Origin: Cytospora piceicola
Taxonomy: Eukaryota; Ascomycota; Sordariomycetes; Diaporthales; Cytosporaceae
DNA: 64,000 nucleotides
Assembly: GCA_023375675.1 (NCBI GenBank)
Contig: JALQBC010000033.1
Span: 124,001 to 188,000, forward strand
Direction of reading: 5' to 3'
Shown here one piece after another: positions 44,786 through 55,848 of this stretch (its first letter is position 1; each line of letters begins with the position of its first letter). The notes beneath the pieces are model-generated. The model was not told where the DNA came from, made no database searches, and saw only the letters and a program-made list of their open reading frames with translations. A program made the translations under genes and the position numbers.

Positions 44786-46874
44786 ATGGATGTCAGGCGT
44801 GAGGAGGCGGCGAAGTTGGATACGGTGGTCTTCACACCGTATCCCACCGGAGGACTCGCACCCCCAGCGAAGACCGCTGGTTCGGATCCGACGACATCAG
44901 ATTCCTCGTCAGAAGCAACCAAGACCGTATCAGCTGACAAATCCAAGACTTCAAGCTCCAGACCGTCTTCAACTAGTGGTGCCTCCGATTTCAAATTCAT
45001 CGAGCTGCACGACGGCATACAGGTGTTTCCGATTCAGGAGGAGCATTTCCTCGCTGCCGATTTCGAGAACATATGCCCGTCGCAAAACTGCCAGACGGAT
45101 TGCCTGAACTTGACACGAGTCTTCACCGCCCATGCGGATGACCTACTCGACAGTTCGGACGGGAGTTCGGTCGATATACCTGTCACGTTGTTCGGGATCT
45201 GCAGCAACCTCGCTAATGCTACCAACTCTGCAAGTCTGAGTGGCGACAGTCGTGTTCAGTCCTTCTTTCCCGGCACGTTAAGTGACTTGAACACGGACAT
45301 TGAACTCATCGCGTCGAATTTGACGACTTGTCTTTCTACGACTTGCGAGATGACGAGACAGCCTTCTGAATGTGTGGACTATTGCCGGCCCGAAGATCTT
45401 CTCCAGAATCCGACGTTATTCAAGTTCAGCCCTGGAATTTATGAGTGCACGTACAGGATATGTAGCAGCACGTGTGGCCTTCCGTATGCAAATCAGGACG
45501 TATTCGGGATCGGAGTAGGTTCCTCTGGCATTCCTCCCTTCAAAATCTTGTTTAATTTCTGGTATATATGAGGCTCATAGTCGTTAGGTCTTGGTATCAT
45601 ATTACATCCAGGCTGTGTTATTGTTCCTATTAGCGTCTGCTTCCCTCATATCTGCCGCAGTGCAGATTTGGCGACTAGGTAGGAAGCCGATAGTCATGGG
45701 AAACAAAACTATAGTTGAGGGCAATCTGGAAAGTTTTCTAGCCACACAGTGCTACTTTGGAGGTAAGGCTATTGCCCACCTGGACAACATATGCCAGAGT
45801 CTTCAGAGTCAAGTGCCCAACCACTGACAGTTTATTATTAGCGACGGCTGCGATCGCTTCGTTCTTCATGGCCCCAGGCGAAATTGATCCGCTGAATGGA
45901 TACGCCCTACTGGCAGTTTCACTTATGGGTTGCATCGCGCCAGTCTTCACTCTCCTTCTTCTCCACAGCCACGGGGTGAAGTCTTGGTTCGGGACGGGTC
46001 TCTGCTCCCTCAGCTGGCTGCTGAACACCATTATCTTCTTCATGCTCGTGAGGAACCTCACCGGATCTCTGGAGAACACTATGGCCGCCGAGAAGATTCT
46101 GCACGGCTTGTTTGAAACGGACTTCTGCGGTGGGTCATCCGCTATGGTACTCTGCCAAGAATGGACTGGTTCCAACCCGCTGGGATACCTCTCTGGATTT
46201 TACAACCAGGAACTATTTCCAAACATCCATAGTATCCCTGTTATCTGGGCATACGCGACCTCCGTGTTGTTGGTCCTTGTCATATCTCAGATGCTTCATA
46301 AAGGTACTGCTCAGGGGGAGCCACTCATCCGCGGTTTTGATCCATGGTTGAAGACCACCCTTTTGCAAAGACTTGGAGGTGTACTTTACTCTCTGGAGTC
46401 TCAGTTTCTCATGCTGTCACTCGCAGTGACTTTATTCTCACTCACGCTAGGATATCAGTATAGAATGGTCAGAGCATATGAAGACATGGGTGTTGTCGAC
46501 AAGGACAGTTGGGCATTCGGTCAAGTGGTTGCTGTCTTGTTCTGGGCCCCTGCACTGCTTGAGGCAGTGAAGTCATATTTCGGTAAGGATGAAGTTCGCC
46601 TTTCAAATCAGACAGGACTAATTGTACTGTAGGAACCTCGAAAATCGATGAGAATAATGCGTTGTCAAAAACTCCTCAGCCAGGGACGGGGAAGTTAACC
46701 CCAACCTCCTATGGATCCTATCGGCCTCTTGCACATTCCCCTGCTCCAAGTCCAGGGCTCCCTCAGCAGGATAATGGGGCGAACAGTGCTGAAATCTTTC
46801 TGGAGCAACCGGCAGGGATGGAATTGCGACCTCTGCAGCATCGTCGTACGCTGCGAATGGAAGAGGGTGGATAG
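44786..46874 (+). CDS. Large fungal membrane protein with Cys-rich ectodomain
   Basis: Four exons, 44786-45514, 45588-45762, 45842-46582 and 46633-46874, give 628 residues (654 if the ATG at 44708 is used; 44786 has the better context). Donors are GTAGGT, GTAAGG and GTAAGG; acceptors all TAG. The N-terminal 260 residues are Ser/Thr/Pro-rich then cysteine-rich, with pairs such as CPSQNCQTDC, TTCLSTTC and CVDYC, plus several NLT/NAT glycosylation sites. At least six hydrophobic spans follow, starting YYIQAVLLFLLASASLI; the tail is a 75-residue polar Pro-rich stretch. No signal peptide is visible at either start, so a first exon with one may be missing. The family is unnamed; an exported sensor or channel-like role is only a guess. 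Confidence 0.72.
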
Positions 46875-47557
46875 AATTGCACCATCAGCATCGAAAAAGT
46901 GATACAGCAGTGCATATATTTCAGCCTGATTTATTGCTGTTGTTTCCTTCTTGGGATGGAGTCTCATCTATCGTGGTCCTGTTCTCGATGCTCATACCAC
47001 GGTGCATGGTGGACTTTGCAAAGCTTGCCTTTCAAAAACGCCCGTGGTGGTTTTCACATTCCAGCACTTGCTCCCAACTCTTTTGTATATATAGAATAGC
47101 CCACCCATAAGGGTCGTACATATTGTTTATAGAGAGTAGACATTTGTTATGAGGCCCGAAGAAAGATGGTTGCCAGTGAGGCTCTGAGGATTTGCTCTAG
47201 AACATACAAGCGACATCTGGATGCAATGCGCCTTGACTGCAACTGAAACGGAATGGAGAATACCTCTCACCTGGCCAAAGTAAGAGCCCGAGCCAGGCTT
47301 GGTAGCATGCCACTGGTCCAAGCAGCGATACGTTAGGCTGTCGCTATTAGCGATCGCCACAACAAAACTACAACTGCTGCATGTACCTAATTTAGGAGGA
47401 AGCCCCCGCCTCAGAGGACTAAACCGGGATGAGTCTTATCATATGATGGTCCGGTCCGTCGGGACATAAGATGGGTCAACTGGTATGCTTCTGGCTCACC
47501 TGAAATATCGTTGTAGACCTGAAATGTATTGCGCTGCATCCACTTAGGGGGGGGCGG
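46875..47557. other. Intergenic, left flank of TIR element
   Basis: No gene is seen. The base composition shifts from mixed to strongly AT-rich as the element boundary at 47558 is crossed. Confidence 0.55.
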
Positions 47558-48563
47558 CCATACCGCGCACTGGTAGGGTATAATAGCAATTACTAGGACC
47601 TTCGAATAGAATAATAGTTTAGAGTTAGAAGGGTATCTTAGGACCTATATTTTGAGACGGGTACTATGGCAGGTAGGTAATTAATTGACTAATGGTTTCT
47701 TTAAATTACTAACAATTTTGTATATATATAACTATATTAGAAAGTTAGTAATAGACTTTCTGGAAAAACGATTACAGAGCAAAATAACGGACTTATACGA
47801 AAGGTAATATTTCTCGAGAAAGGTAACTACGAGAAGAGGATTACTAAAAAGTAAAAAGGCGATCCTTCCTTTATTAAAACCACCTTGTTTCTCAGTACTT
47901 AGGTATATAGATACCTTTCCGGCGGCTTACGTAGGTGCCTTCCCTTTTCGAAAGACTTTACTAAAATCTATCACTAGATTTCTTAAGACCGAAGGTAAGT
48001 ATACTAGCCTCCGGATTAATCGAGGTTAATCTATTAAGATTAATCTCGATAAAGATTAATCTTAATAAAGATTAATCGAAGGCCTTCGTTATAAACCTTT
48101 AAAGCGTAAGGGAACTAGCGTATTAAAACAGTAAAGAGAATCTTTAACGGTTAGTTTTCGTACCTTAACGTAGTACGTATATAAACCTCCCGGGGCACCT
48201 TAAATAAAGTAAATAACCTTCGTAAAGAGAATCGTACCTTCCTTCTAAAATCACCTCGAGAAATAAGTATACCTCGATTAAAATAAGTCTACCTCGATTA
48301 AACAAGTCTACCTCGATCAAAAGGTCTCCTTTAGGCTTATAACTACCTTTAGAAAACAGCCTCCGTTACACTTATAAAGATACCGTAAAGGTTAAAATAG
48401 TCCTTAAGGGAAGGTTTCCTTTAAGGTTTTATCGACCTTAACCTAAAGGTCTTCGTAATGATAGTTTGTTATAATTAGAAATCATCACTAGGTTAGTAAA
48501 CCTATCGTTCTACCTGTGAAGATCACTATGATGCCCTTTACAGCCTACCAGTGCGCGGTATGG
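47558..48563. mobile_element. RIP-like degraded TIR DNA transposon, about 1 kb
   Basis: CCATACCGCGCACTGGTAGG at 47558-47577 is exactly the reverse complement of 48544-48563. Reading the termini as CCGCGCACTGGTAGG puts TA immediately outside on both sides, as for Tc1/mariner-type insertion. The interior is very AT-rich, dominated by TTAA, TAATC and CTTAAGG-like words, with no open frame, as expected after repeat-induced C-to-T mutation. It contains internal arrays: AGATTAATC words at 48030-48085 and a threefold ACCTCGATTAAA-like repeat at 48270-48320. No transposase frame survives. It could be a short non-autonomous element or a shrunken full-length one. Confidence 0.82.
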
Positions 48564-49293
48564 TTACAGCAGCCGGGGAGAGGTAATTCGAGATTGGTAA
48601 ATTCCGGTCTCATGCTTACGGTAGCACCTGTAGATTCATAACCTCTGCCAAATACCTTAGGTTCCAATATCACGATTATAAGTGGTCCGGGGTACGACTT
48701 GGCAGTGTTTGGCGGCCCCAACCCTTGCAAAGTAAGAGGCGCGCATGGCAGACATCGATCTATAGCGATGGCTTGTCACACATGTCGTAAGACTTGAGGA
48801 GCCTTCGACGGGGCTCCTCACAACACGTTAACTATAAGATAACGGTTGAACGCGGAATTTTTAGATCATGATCAACACCGAGGCACCGGTATTATGGAAG
48901 GACCAATTCATGTGGCTATGCTGATGATTGTCCAGACATGCAGAAGAAGTCAGTTGCTAGGTAGGTAGTATTTTCGCCTGAGGAGTGAGGATGGATCAGG
49001 AGGCCAGTGTATGTAGTTATCTAAGGTGTATTTAAAGCAAAAGGGGCTTCGATTCACGGTAGATAGCCAACCCTGATTTAGGGTTAGCTAACTCGCTGGC
49101 AGGGGGGTATCACATGTGGCTCACCGAATTGCCTGCCCCACGTCCTCTCTCGACACCGCCAAAAATTTCCGCGGCAGAATCAGACCCTGGAGGTAGTAGC
49201 AGATTTGTAGATAGCTCCCCTTCCCACCCTCCAGTCGCACTCCAGCTTCCCTGAACCTACGCCCAATCCTTGACCACCCAACACATACCCAAA
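48564..49293. other. Intergenic, 730 bases
   Basis: Right flank of the TIR element, then the RRP15 promoter. A short GGAGCCTTCGACGGGGCTCC hairpin lies at 48799-48818. No gene is seen. Confidence 0.5.
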
Positions 49294-50289
49294 ATGGCTG
49301 GAACAACATACAAGAAGCGATCGCATGACGACGCGGCAAAATCAAAGACCGCCAGACCCACCAAGAAGCAGAAGAAGCAACAAGCATACCACAGCGAAAG
49401 CGAAGAAGACGCGGAAGACTTCCAGGCCGTAAATCTGCTGGACTCGGACGAGGATGATATCCACAACGCACCAGTAGACGACGGTGCAGACTCAGCCTCC
49501 GAGGGTTCGGCTTCGGACTCGGAGGAGGATGCAAGGGCACCAATACCAACCAAGAAGGCGGCAGCGTCGTCAATAGCCAAGAACAAGCAGGCGAAAGATG
49601 CCCCACCCTCGGACGACGAGGCGGAATCAGACGACGGAGAGGAGGGCGACCATGACGAGTACTCGGACCTAGACGACGAGGCCAGCAGCGGCGACGAGCA
49701 GGACGCAGAAGATGGCACCGCACGGCCAAAACGCACTGTCAAATCCAAGCGCAACGACCCAGACGCCTTCGCAAATTCCATGTCCAAGATCCTCGCCGCC
49801 AAGGTGTCTACCAAGAACCGGGCGGACCCCGTCCTGGCCCGCGACCCCAGCGCGCAGGAGGCCGGCCGGCAGGCGGTCGACAGCAAGCTGGAGAGCAAGG
49901 CGAGGAAGATGATGCGGGAGAAGAAGAGGCTGGCGTTCGAGAAGGGCCGGGTACGCGACGTGCTGGTCGCCACGAACGGCATGTTCAGCAATATCAACCC
50001 CGTGACGGGCGAGATCATGAAGGACACGGACGGCGAGACGACGGGCCAGATCCTCGAGACGGAGAAGAGGCTGCGCAAGGTGGCGCAGAGGGGTGTGGTG
50101 CAGCTGTTCAACGCGTTCCGGACGGCACAGGTCAAGGCCGTAGAGGCGGAGAGGGCGGCCAAAAAGGATGGTGTCCTGGGCGTGGACAGGAAGAAGGAGA
50201 AGGTTACTGAGATGAGTAAGAAGGGTTTCCTGGATCTGATTGCATCCGGTGGTGGCGCGATGAAGAAGGGTGCCATTGAGGAGGCTTAA
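49294..50289 (+). CDS. RRP15: Ribosome biogenesis protein Rrp15
   Basis: An intronless 331-residue protein starting at 49294 (CCAAAATGG; the frame upstream has no ATG). The N-terminal half is low complexity: a basic RPTKKQKKQQ patch then long acidic Ser/Asp/Glu tracts, typical of nucleolar proteins. From about residue 155 the Rrp15 domain appears: DPDAFANSMSKILAAKV, DPVLARDPSAQEAGRQAVDSKLESKARKM and the TEKRLRKVAQRGVVQLFNAFRTAQ helix. It ends with GFLDLIASGG. Yeast Rrp15 is an essential pre-60S component needed for early pre-rRNA processing. It converges on YAH1. Confidence 0.92.
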   Translation: MAGTTYKKRSHDDAAKSKTARPTKKQKKQQAYHSESEEDAEDFQAVNLLDSDEDDIHNAPVDDGADSASEGSASDSEEDARAPIPTKKAAASSIAKNKQAKDAPPSDDEAESDDGEEGDHDEYSDLDDEASSGDEQDAEDGTARPKRTVKSKRNDPDAFANSMSKILAAKVSTKNRADPVLARDPSAQEAGRQAVDSKLESKARKMMREKKRLAFEKGRVRDVLVATNGMFSNINPVTGEIMKDTDGETTGQILETEKRLRKVAQRGVVQLFNAFRTAQVKAVEAERAAKKDGVLGVDRKKEKVTEMSKKGFLDLIASGGGAMKKGAIEEA

Positions 50290-50679
50290 TTGGGCGATGC
50301 GTTTGTCTAGGCGGAGGAGGGTCTCTGGCGCAACGGACAGTTGCAATTGCATTGCATATTGGTAGGCGTTTTTTGAATCATTTGAGTAGGGTTCTTGATT
50401 GGGACGTCTTGTGTGTCCCTAGTCTCCTTCCATCGCTTGTCGCGATGTCGCGGTGATACTTCTACATACATATACAACAGCTCCCCGTGGGAGCCTAGAT
50501 GTACAATCCATACTGCACCTCATAATGCATCCCAAAACTCCTGGCCTCTTACATGATCCTCCGTCTAGTCTAGTGTAGCACAAGGCAGGAATAACATCAT
50601 AGCTTTACAGGTACTGTCTTTGGACTGCTCTGGTCTGCAATTGTAAGTCTGGTATGTTCTCTAGTTCCCATGCCCGTTT
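50290..50679. terminator. Convergent 3' flanks of RRP15 and YAH1
   Basis: 390 bases between two stop codons. Both transcripts must end here or overlap. No gene is present. Confidence 0.55.
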
Positions 50680-51353
50680 TCATGAGTTAAAATCGCTGGC
50701 TTGCAAATTCCTCGTCATGGACGGCAGCTTGACCACCATGCCAGACATCTCCGGGGTCAGGATGACCTGGCAGCCCAGCCTACTCGTCTCGGTCAGGCCG
50801 AATGCCAAGTCGAGCATGTCGTTCTCGTCGTCATCCGGTTCCGGCATCTTTTCGTAATATTCCTCGTCCTGTACGACTACATGGCACGTAGAGCACGCGC
50901 AAGATCCGCCGCAAGCACCTAAAAGAAAGCACGTCAGCAAAACGGTTCTGGCGAGGAAAGGAACGAAAACATTTGGTAAGGGAACGTTGGGAACTCCGTA
51001 CCTTCCATCTCAAGTTCATGCGCCTGGGCAATATCCAGCAGGTTGTCCCCTTTGTTGGCTGCGATCTTGTGCTCGTCGCCATCCTTGTCGACGAACGTCA
51101 CCCAGACCTCCTCGCCAGGTTTCGGCGGGTCGATATGGCCATGCCCTCTTGTGGGTGTCGAAGAAAAGGCGCGCCCTGCAGAAGCTAGGCTCGATCGGCA
51201 TATCCGGAAGGCGTTTCGGTGTTTCTGGGAAAGGGCGGATGGGCGGGGCAGTATTGTAGATGAGGTGCTGCTAAACTGGCGTGCTGTTGGAGAAGATGCA
51301 CAGGAGGGGCGAAGGCGCATCAAGGCGCGGGTGAAAGCTCGTGGGTTCGACAT
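50680..51353 (-). CDS. YAH1: Mitochondrial [2Fe-2S] ferredoxin (adrenodoxin type)
   Basis: Two exons, 51353-51002 and 50918-50680 with an 83-base intron, give 196 residues. Residues 1-65 are an Arg/Ser-rich mitochondrial presequence without acids. The ferredoxin domain begins [17 protein letters not shown] and carries the four cluster ligands: Cys120, Cys126, Cys129 ([10 protein letters not shown]) and Cys167 (RLGCQV). Spacing C-x5-C-x2-C-x37-C is that of adrenodoxin. The acidic [18 protein letters not shown] surface is the reductase-docking helix. The intron falls just before the first ligand. Yah1 supplies electrons for matrix iron-sulfur cluster assembly and heme A synthesis and is essential. 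One extra cysteine, Cys124, sits within the loop. The next gene, UGO1, is divergent and also mitochondrial. Confidence 0.93.
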
Positions 51354-52284
51354 CGTAGCAAAGGGCTGGAACAAAAGTCGAGGAGGATATCGTAGAGACG
51401 GCGGTGGTGGTGGTGGTGGGAAGGAAGTCGATCGGCGAGGCGCAAGAGAGAGGTAAGATGGGCTATAGATATGACCGGGTTAGGATTGTCTGCCTGGACA
51501 ACTGGCAGCCTGATGCGACCTGGATTATATAGCCTGGAGGATGTTGTTCAAGCACTGAGCCTTTTGAAGGAGAAGAAGGTTGTAGTGTAGGAAGGCGTGA
51601 ATGCAGGTTGGCTGCAGCTATGAAGCGGGCGCAAGTCCAGTCATGTCAAGTCCGCGATTATTTTCTTTTCCCGGTGAATTGGGACGGGGCCGAAGACCGC
51701 ACGGAGCTTTGTGACTGTGACCGAACATTTGTATACCCCACTTACACCAATGCCAGAGCCTCAGATGTCAGCAAAAAATCCCGAGTGCACTTATCGATAA
51801 CTGCCCGCCCAAGACAACCTGGACACATAAGCCGGGGTACTTGGGTAATTACATAATCAGGCTCCGCTATCGCCATTGTTATCGACAACCGGATTTTTAA
51901 GTGAGGAGAACAAACCAGTTGACCGGGGTGGATTTAGCACCCAATCAAGCTACGGACCCGTACCGTGACGCACCATAGAGCTTGTTCACTCGGCGATCAG
52001 TGCTCTTCTTTTTTTCCTGGATAGCTTCAGGAAGCAGAGGATATACAGCAGTCTAGTAAGCAGTTGGAAGAAGATCCACAACATCAGACAGCTTCGTGGG
52101 CAGCAACAAAACAAATTGATTGCGTTCACCCCGCACCGACATCACCGCGACTTCAAACGACGGACAGACGGACGGACGGTACGGCACACGAGACCATGAC
52201 CACGACCACGACCACGATCACGACCACCTGAAAAAGAAATAGACAACCCCTCTCGAACCTCCAAACCTCCAGTCCTCGACAACC
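51354..52284. promoter_or_regulatory. Divergent promoter region YAH1 / UGO1
   Basis: 931 bases between two genes for mitochondrial proteins. TTATCGATAA at 51792-51801 is a perfect palindrome. The UGO1 side contains the GACCAC repeat and an upstream ORF described next. No other gene is seen. Confidence 0.6.
52192..52231 (+). repeat. GACCAC hexamer repeat with upstream ORF before UGO1
   Basis: Six GACCAY units at 52192-52227. An ATG at 52196 opens an eleven-codon ORF of almost pure threonine that ends at TGA 52229-52231, 53 bases before the UGO1 start. If this is 5' UTR the uORF could lower UGO1 translation. Transcription start is not known. Confidence 0.65.
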
Positions 52285-53997
52285 ATGTCCAACAACACGA
52301 ATAGACAAGGGGTCAACCCCCTCAGACCATACTACATCCCTCCCACCATCGGGGATGTCACCACCGAAACACCAAACATACCGGGTCCCAATGCCTTCTC
52401 CCGCCCATCTGCACCCGGCACATCCTCGGGAAAGTATGCGTCTAAGGCACGCGACATCTTCTCCGACCTCGACTACAAAGACTACATCTCCGAGCCTTCG
52501 CCCTCTGTCGTTAGAAGCGTCAAAGACGTCGTCGACGAACTAATGTGGAAATACTCATCCGTGTTCCTTGCCCAACCTTTCGAGGCCGCCAAGTTGCTGC
52601 TCCAGGTGCGCAATCAGGATGATATTGGCTCCTTGGGAGCTCTGCCGCTTCCTGTGCCAACGCCGGCTGCGCCAACGAAGTCCAGCCTCAAGACCAATCA
52701 TTGGACCGACGATGTATGTCTCACCTAGGAGGGCGCGAGAAAGACTACACCCGGACAGGCGGCAAGATATTGGGAGAGACACGGCTAACACTGACATTCA
52801 GCTCGCCGATTCTGGCTCGGAAGGTGATGAGCCGGCATATTTCACCACCAATGTTCCACATACACCATCACCGGTACAACGACGAAGGAGGCGATCCTCA
52901 TCGCCGCCCCCAGAATCTCCGAAGACAGCTAAGAAGCCCGAACTTCCGGCTCACATGCTGAATATCCGCCGCCCCGACTCGATAACGGAGGTCTTATCAC
53001 AACTGTGGCAGAGGGAAGGCGCCTGGGGAACCTGGAAGGGAACGAATGTAACCTTTGTCTATACGGTGCTCCAGTCTCTGCTGGAGAATTGGTCAAGAAG
53101 CCTGTTGAGTGCACTTTTCGATGTGCCGGACCTAGGCCTGAAGACTGACCTGGACCGCCTGGTCGACCTTGCCTCACCTTATCCTTGGGCTTCACTCGGC
53201 ATAGCCGCCGCGGCTGCTGTCGTGACGAGCCTAATCCTTTCTCCTCTGGATCTTGTCCGGACAAGGTAAGTCCTGCTCTTCACTCGCTGTTCGCGGTATC
53301 ATACACAGCAGCTAACAAGATCAGGTCAATAATCACATCTACCACTCGCGGCCCACGCAGGACGCTGGCACTACTCCGCGCTCTCCCTTCATACCTATGT
53401 CCATCAAGCCTGGTTCTCCCCACCATACTGCACTCACTTGTGCACCCTGTCCTTGCCCTTTCGACGCCACTAGTCCTGAGGACCAAGTTTTTGATCGACA
53501 GCGAGATATCCCCAACTACGTTCTCTCTCGCCAAGTTCTCGTCATCTACCGTCGCTCTATTCCTCAAACTTCCCCTGGAAACGGTCCTGCGTCGCGGCCA
53601 GGTGGCCGTACTCAGCCAGCCGCAGTACATCCGCGCGGCCGAGCGAGCTACAAGTCCCAACGGGAAGGCTGTCTTTAGCACCATTGGCGAGGACGCAGCG
53701 CCGGCTACCTCGTTGGACACGATTGTGCAGCCGGGCAGGTACGACGGCGTCTTCGGCACCATGTACACGATTGTGAACGATGAGGGATCGAGGGCTGTGC
53801 CTACGGCGCCGGTAGTTCCATCTGCTGCAACGGGCCGGGCTGCCCCTAAGAAGGGCAAGCTGGGTGTTTCAGAGGCAGTCTACCGCCGTGGACAGGGCGT
53901 GGAGGGGCTTTGCAGAGGATGGAAAGTCAACTGGTGGGGATTGGTTGGTCTGTGGACGGCTGCTGTTGTTGGTGGAGGCGGTGATGGGGAATTCTGA
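52285..53997 (+). CDS. UGO1: Mitochondrial fusion/carrier-like protein Ugo1
   Basis: Three exons, 52285-52713, 52802-53265 and 53325-53997, encode 521 residues, close to yeast Ugo1. Donors GTATGT and GTAAGT; acceptors CAG. A soluble Pro/Ser-rich N-terminus leads to DELMWKYSSVFLAQPFEAAKLLLQVRNQ, a modified mitochondrial-carrier repeat. A second, TWKGTNVTFVYTVLQSLLENWSRSLLSAL, precedes AAAAVVTSLILSPLDLVRTR with a PLDLVRTR carrier signature. A third half-repeat, FLKLPLETVLRRGQVAVL, is in exon 3. In yeast Ugo1 sits in the outer mitochondrial membrane and links the fusion GTPases Fzo1 and Mgm1. The C-terminal carrier-like GLCRGWKVNWWGLVGLW precedes a short Gly-rich end. There is no presequence, as expected. 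Confidence 0.88.
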
Positions 53998-55848
53998 GCG
54001 TCGAGGATTTTCATGTGAAGGAGCGGTTGGCATCGGATCCATCGAGATCTTTGAAAACCTTTGAATGACGTGGGACGTGGAGAATAGAAAAGGGGGTGGG
54101 TGCAGACGGTATAGATAGCAGTTCCTTTACACGGTAGCGGGAGTTTGGGCGGTGTGGCTTGGTCAAATGCTCTCTCTCCTCACGAACGACGATGGTATGA
54201 TATCCTTCCTTTGATGACTTGTATATTGACCTATAGAGTTACATACAAAATCTATGCATTGCAAGCAGACCTCCCATAGCGGGTGCGCATACCATTTCGG
54301 TCACTGTTGCGGTTGGATAGGTACGACTACATACCTAGGTACTCAAGTAGTCCCGATGTCAATGCGAATCCCCAGTGGCTGGTTGTGGCTGTGCCTGAGA
54401 TATCAGGGGTCGAGCCCATTCTTCGATCATCCGACGGAGGGGGTTTGTCCGACAATCTTCTCGCCATTGACTGTCATCTGTCTGTCATGGATTGTTGGAT
54501 TAGCCAGTCGCTCTGTATCTTGTTGCGCTCGCGAAGATGGCCTGCAGGAGGTCTCGTCCTTTCACATTCACCAATAGCCATCACTATCTCGGCAAGATGA
54601 TCACTCTTGGGACGCAAAGTTTGGGACGCAAAGTTTGGGACGCCAAAGGGATCCTGATATTAAGATTTGTCATTTGTTCATTCGAGAGATCGGCGCAGAG
54701 CCTCCTGCTCTGGCACGATTTATCTATGGACACATGGGAGTTATCGACGCCGTTGGTCTTCGTCTGCCCTGGAACCCCATGCTCGACTCATCTGATACAC
54801 AGGAAGCAGACTTATATGGCGCAGGGTTAGAGCGAAAGCTAACAAAGCAAACCAAAGTTTCATCAGGGGAAGGCTGCAGTTCATATAAGCTTGGTGGACT
54901 ATTGGCGGATGAACTAGGTGTGGCACCGAGCCCCGATATAGTAGTTCGCCAGTCAGTAACCATGATTGGGCAACCCGGCGTTCTCTTCGGAGGAAAGATT
55001 TGCGCGCTGCTAGTCCTGGCATAGCCCAGCCCGTGAGCTCATGAGAACTGGTCGAGCTTACGTCGATACAATATAAAATACATACCCTTGTTCGTAAATT
55101 GTGTCAAAAGGCTTAGCAACAGTATAATGGCTCCCCATGACCATATTGGTCCTGAGGTACCCAGGGGTTTCTGCATGCGATTGATACGGCGGACGGCCCC
55201 CCGAGATTGCCCATTCAGGAAAGCCAAGGCTATGGCACATATGTCACGCTTTCGCCTGAACCACGACGCAAAGGCCGGACTGGCTCAGAGCTTACATGAG
55301 CGTGGTACCATTCTCCGGTAGATGTGTATGCTAGATCTTTCTTGACATAATTTCCAGAGCTAGTGGACATGGCTGGCCACGAGTTGGTCATTGGAGGACA
55401 GCCTACACCCGGGAACAGCGTAGACGCGTATTGCAACCTATTCCCGTAATGGAAGATTGGTATATACTCCTATTCAAGCCGTGTACACTACCGGACTGTT
55501 GAAAAATACTTCGAGAAGTGAGGGGGTGGAACCGACCAGAAGAAACAACATGACCACGGAGGAGAGTCTTGAGCATCCCCTTCTGGCATCGTTTCTCGGT
55601 TAGAACGGCAGAAAGCATTCTTATAGACGAGGAATTTCGACAGCCGTGTATTTGGTTCAGGAAAGTCTCACTGTATAAATGGACGCATCGTCCAGCTAAG
55701 TGTTGTCGAGTGTCTGGCTACAGTCGAATCATCGTTAAGCAAAGTAGTAGTCTTGACAATAGACGACCATCGATCTGATACTTCAGCACACTATCTCTCG
55801 ATACTGCCGATCTCCTTCATATTAGAATATCGAATATCGAAAGCCATC
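53998..55848. other. Intergenic, 1.85 kb
   Basis: Holds the UGO1 3' flank and AA9 promoter. ATACCTAGGTACTCAAGTAG-type motifs lie at 54332-54350. A short tandem GGGACGCAAAGTTT repeat (two copies and part of a third) lies at 54608-54642. The 129-codon frame at 54635-55024 has no recognisable content. Confidence 0.5.

Noticed and set aside
49257..50276. 339-codon minus-strand ORF opposite RRP15
   Set aside because: Shadow of the RRP15 coding frame; its Ser-rich product is the complement of acidic codons.
54635..55024. 129-codon plus-strand ORF before AA9
   Set aside because: No domain, no splice context; likely chance in a spacer.
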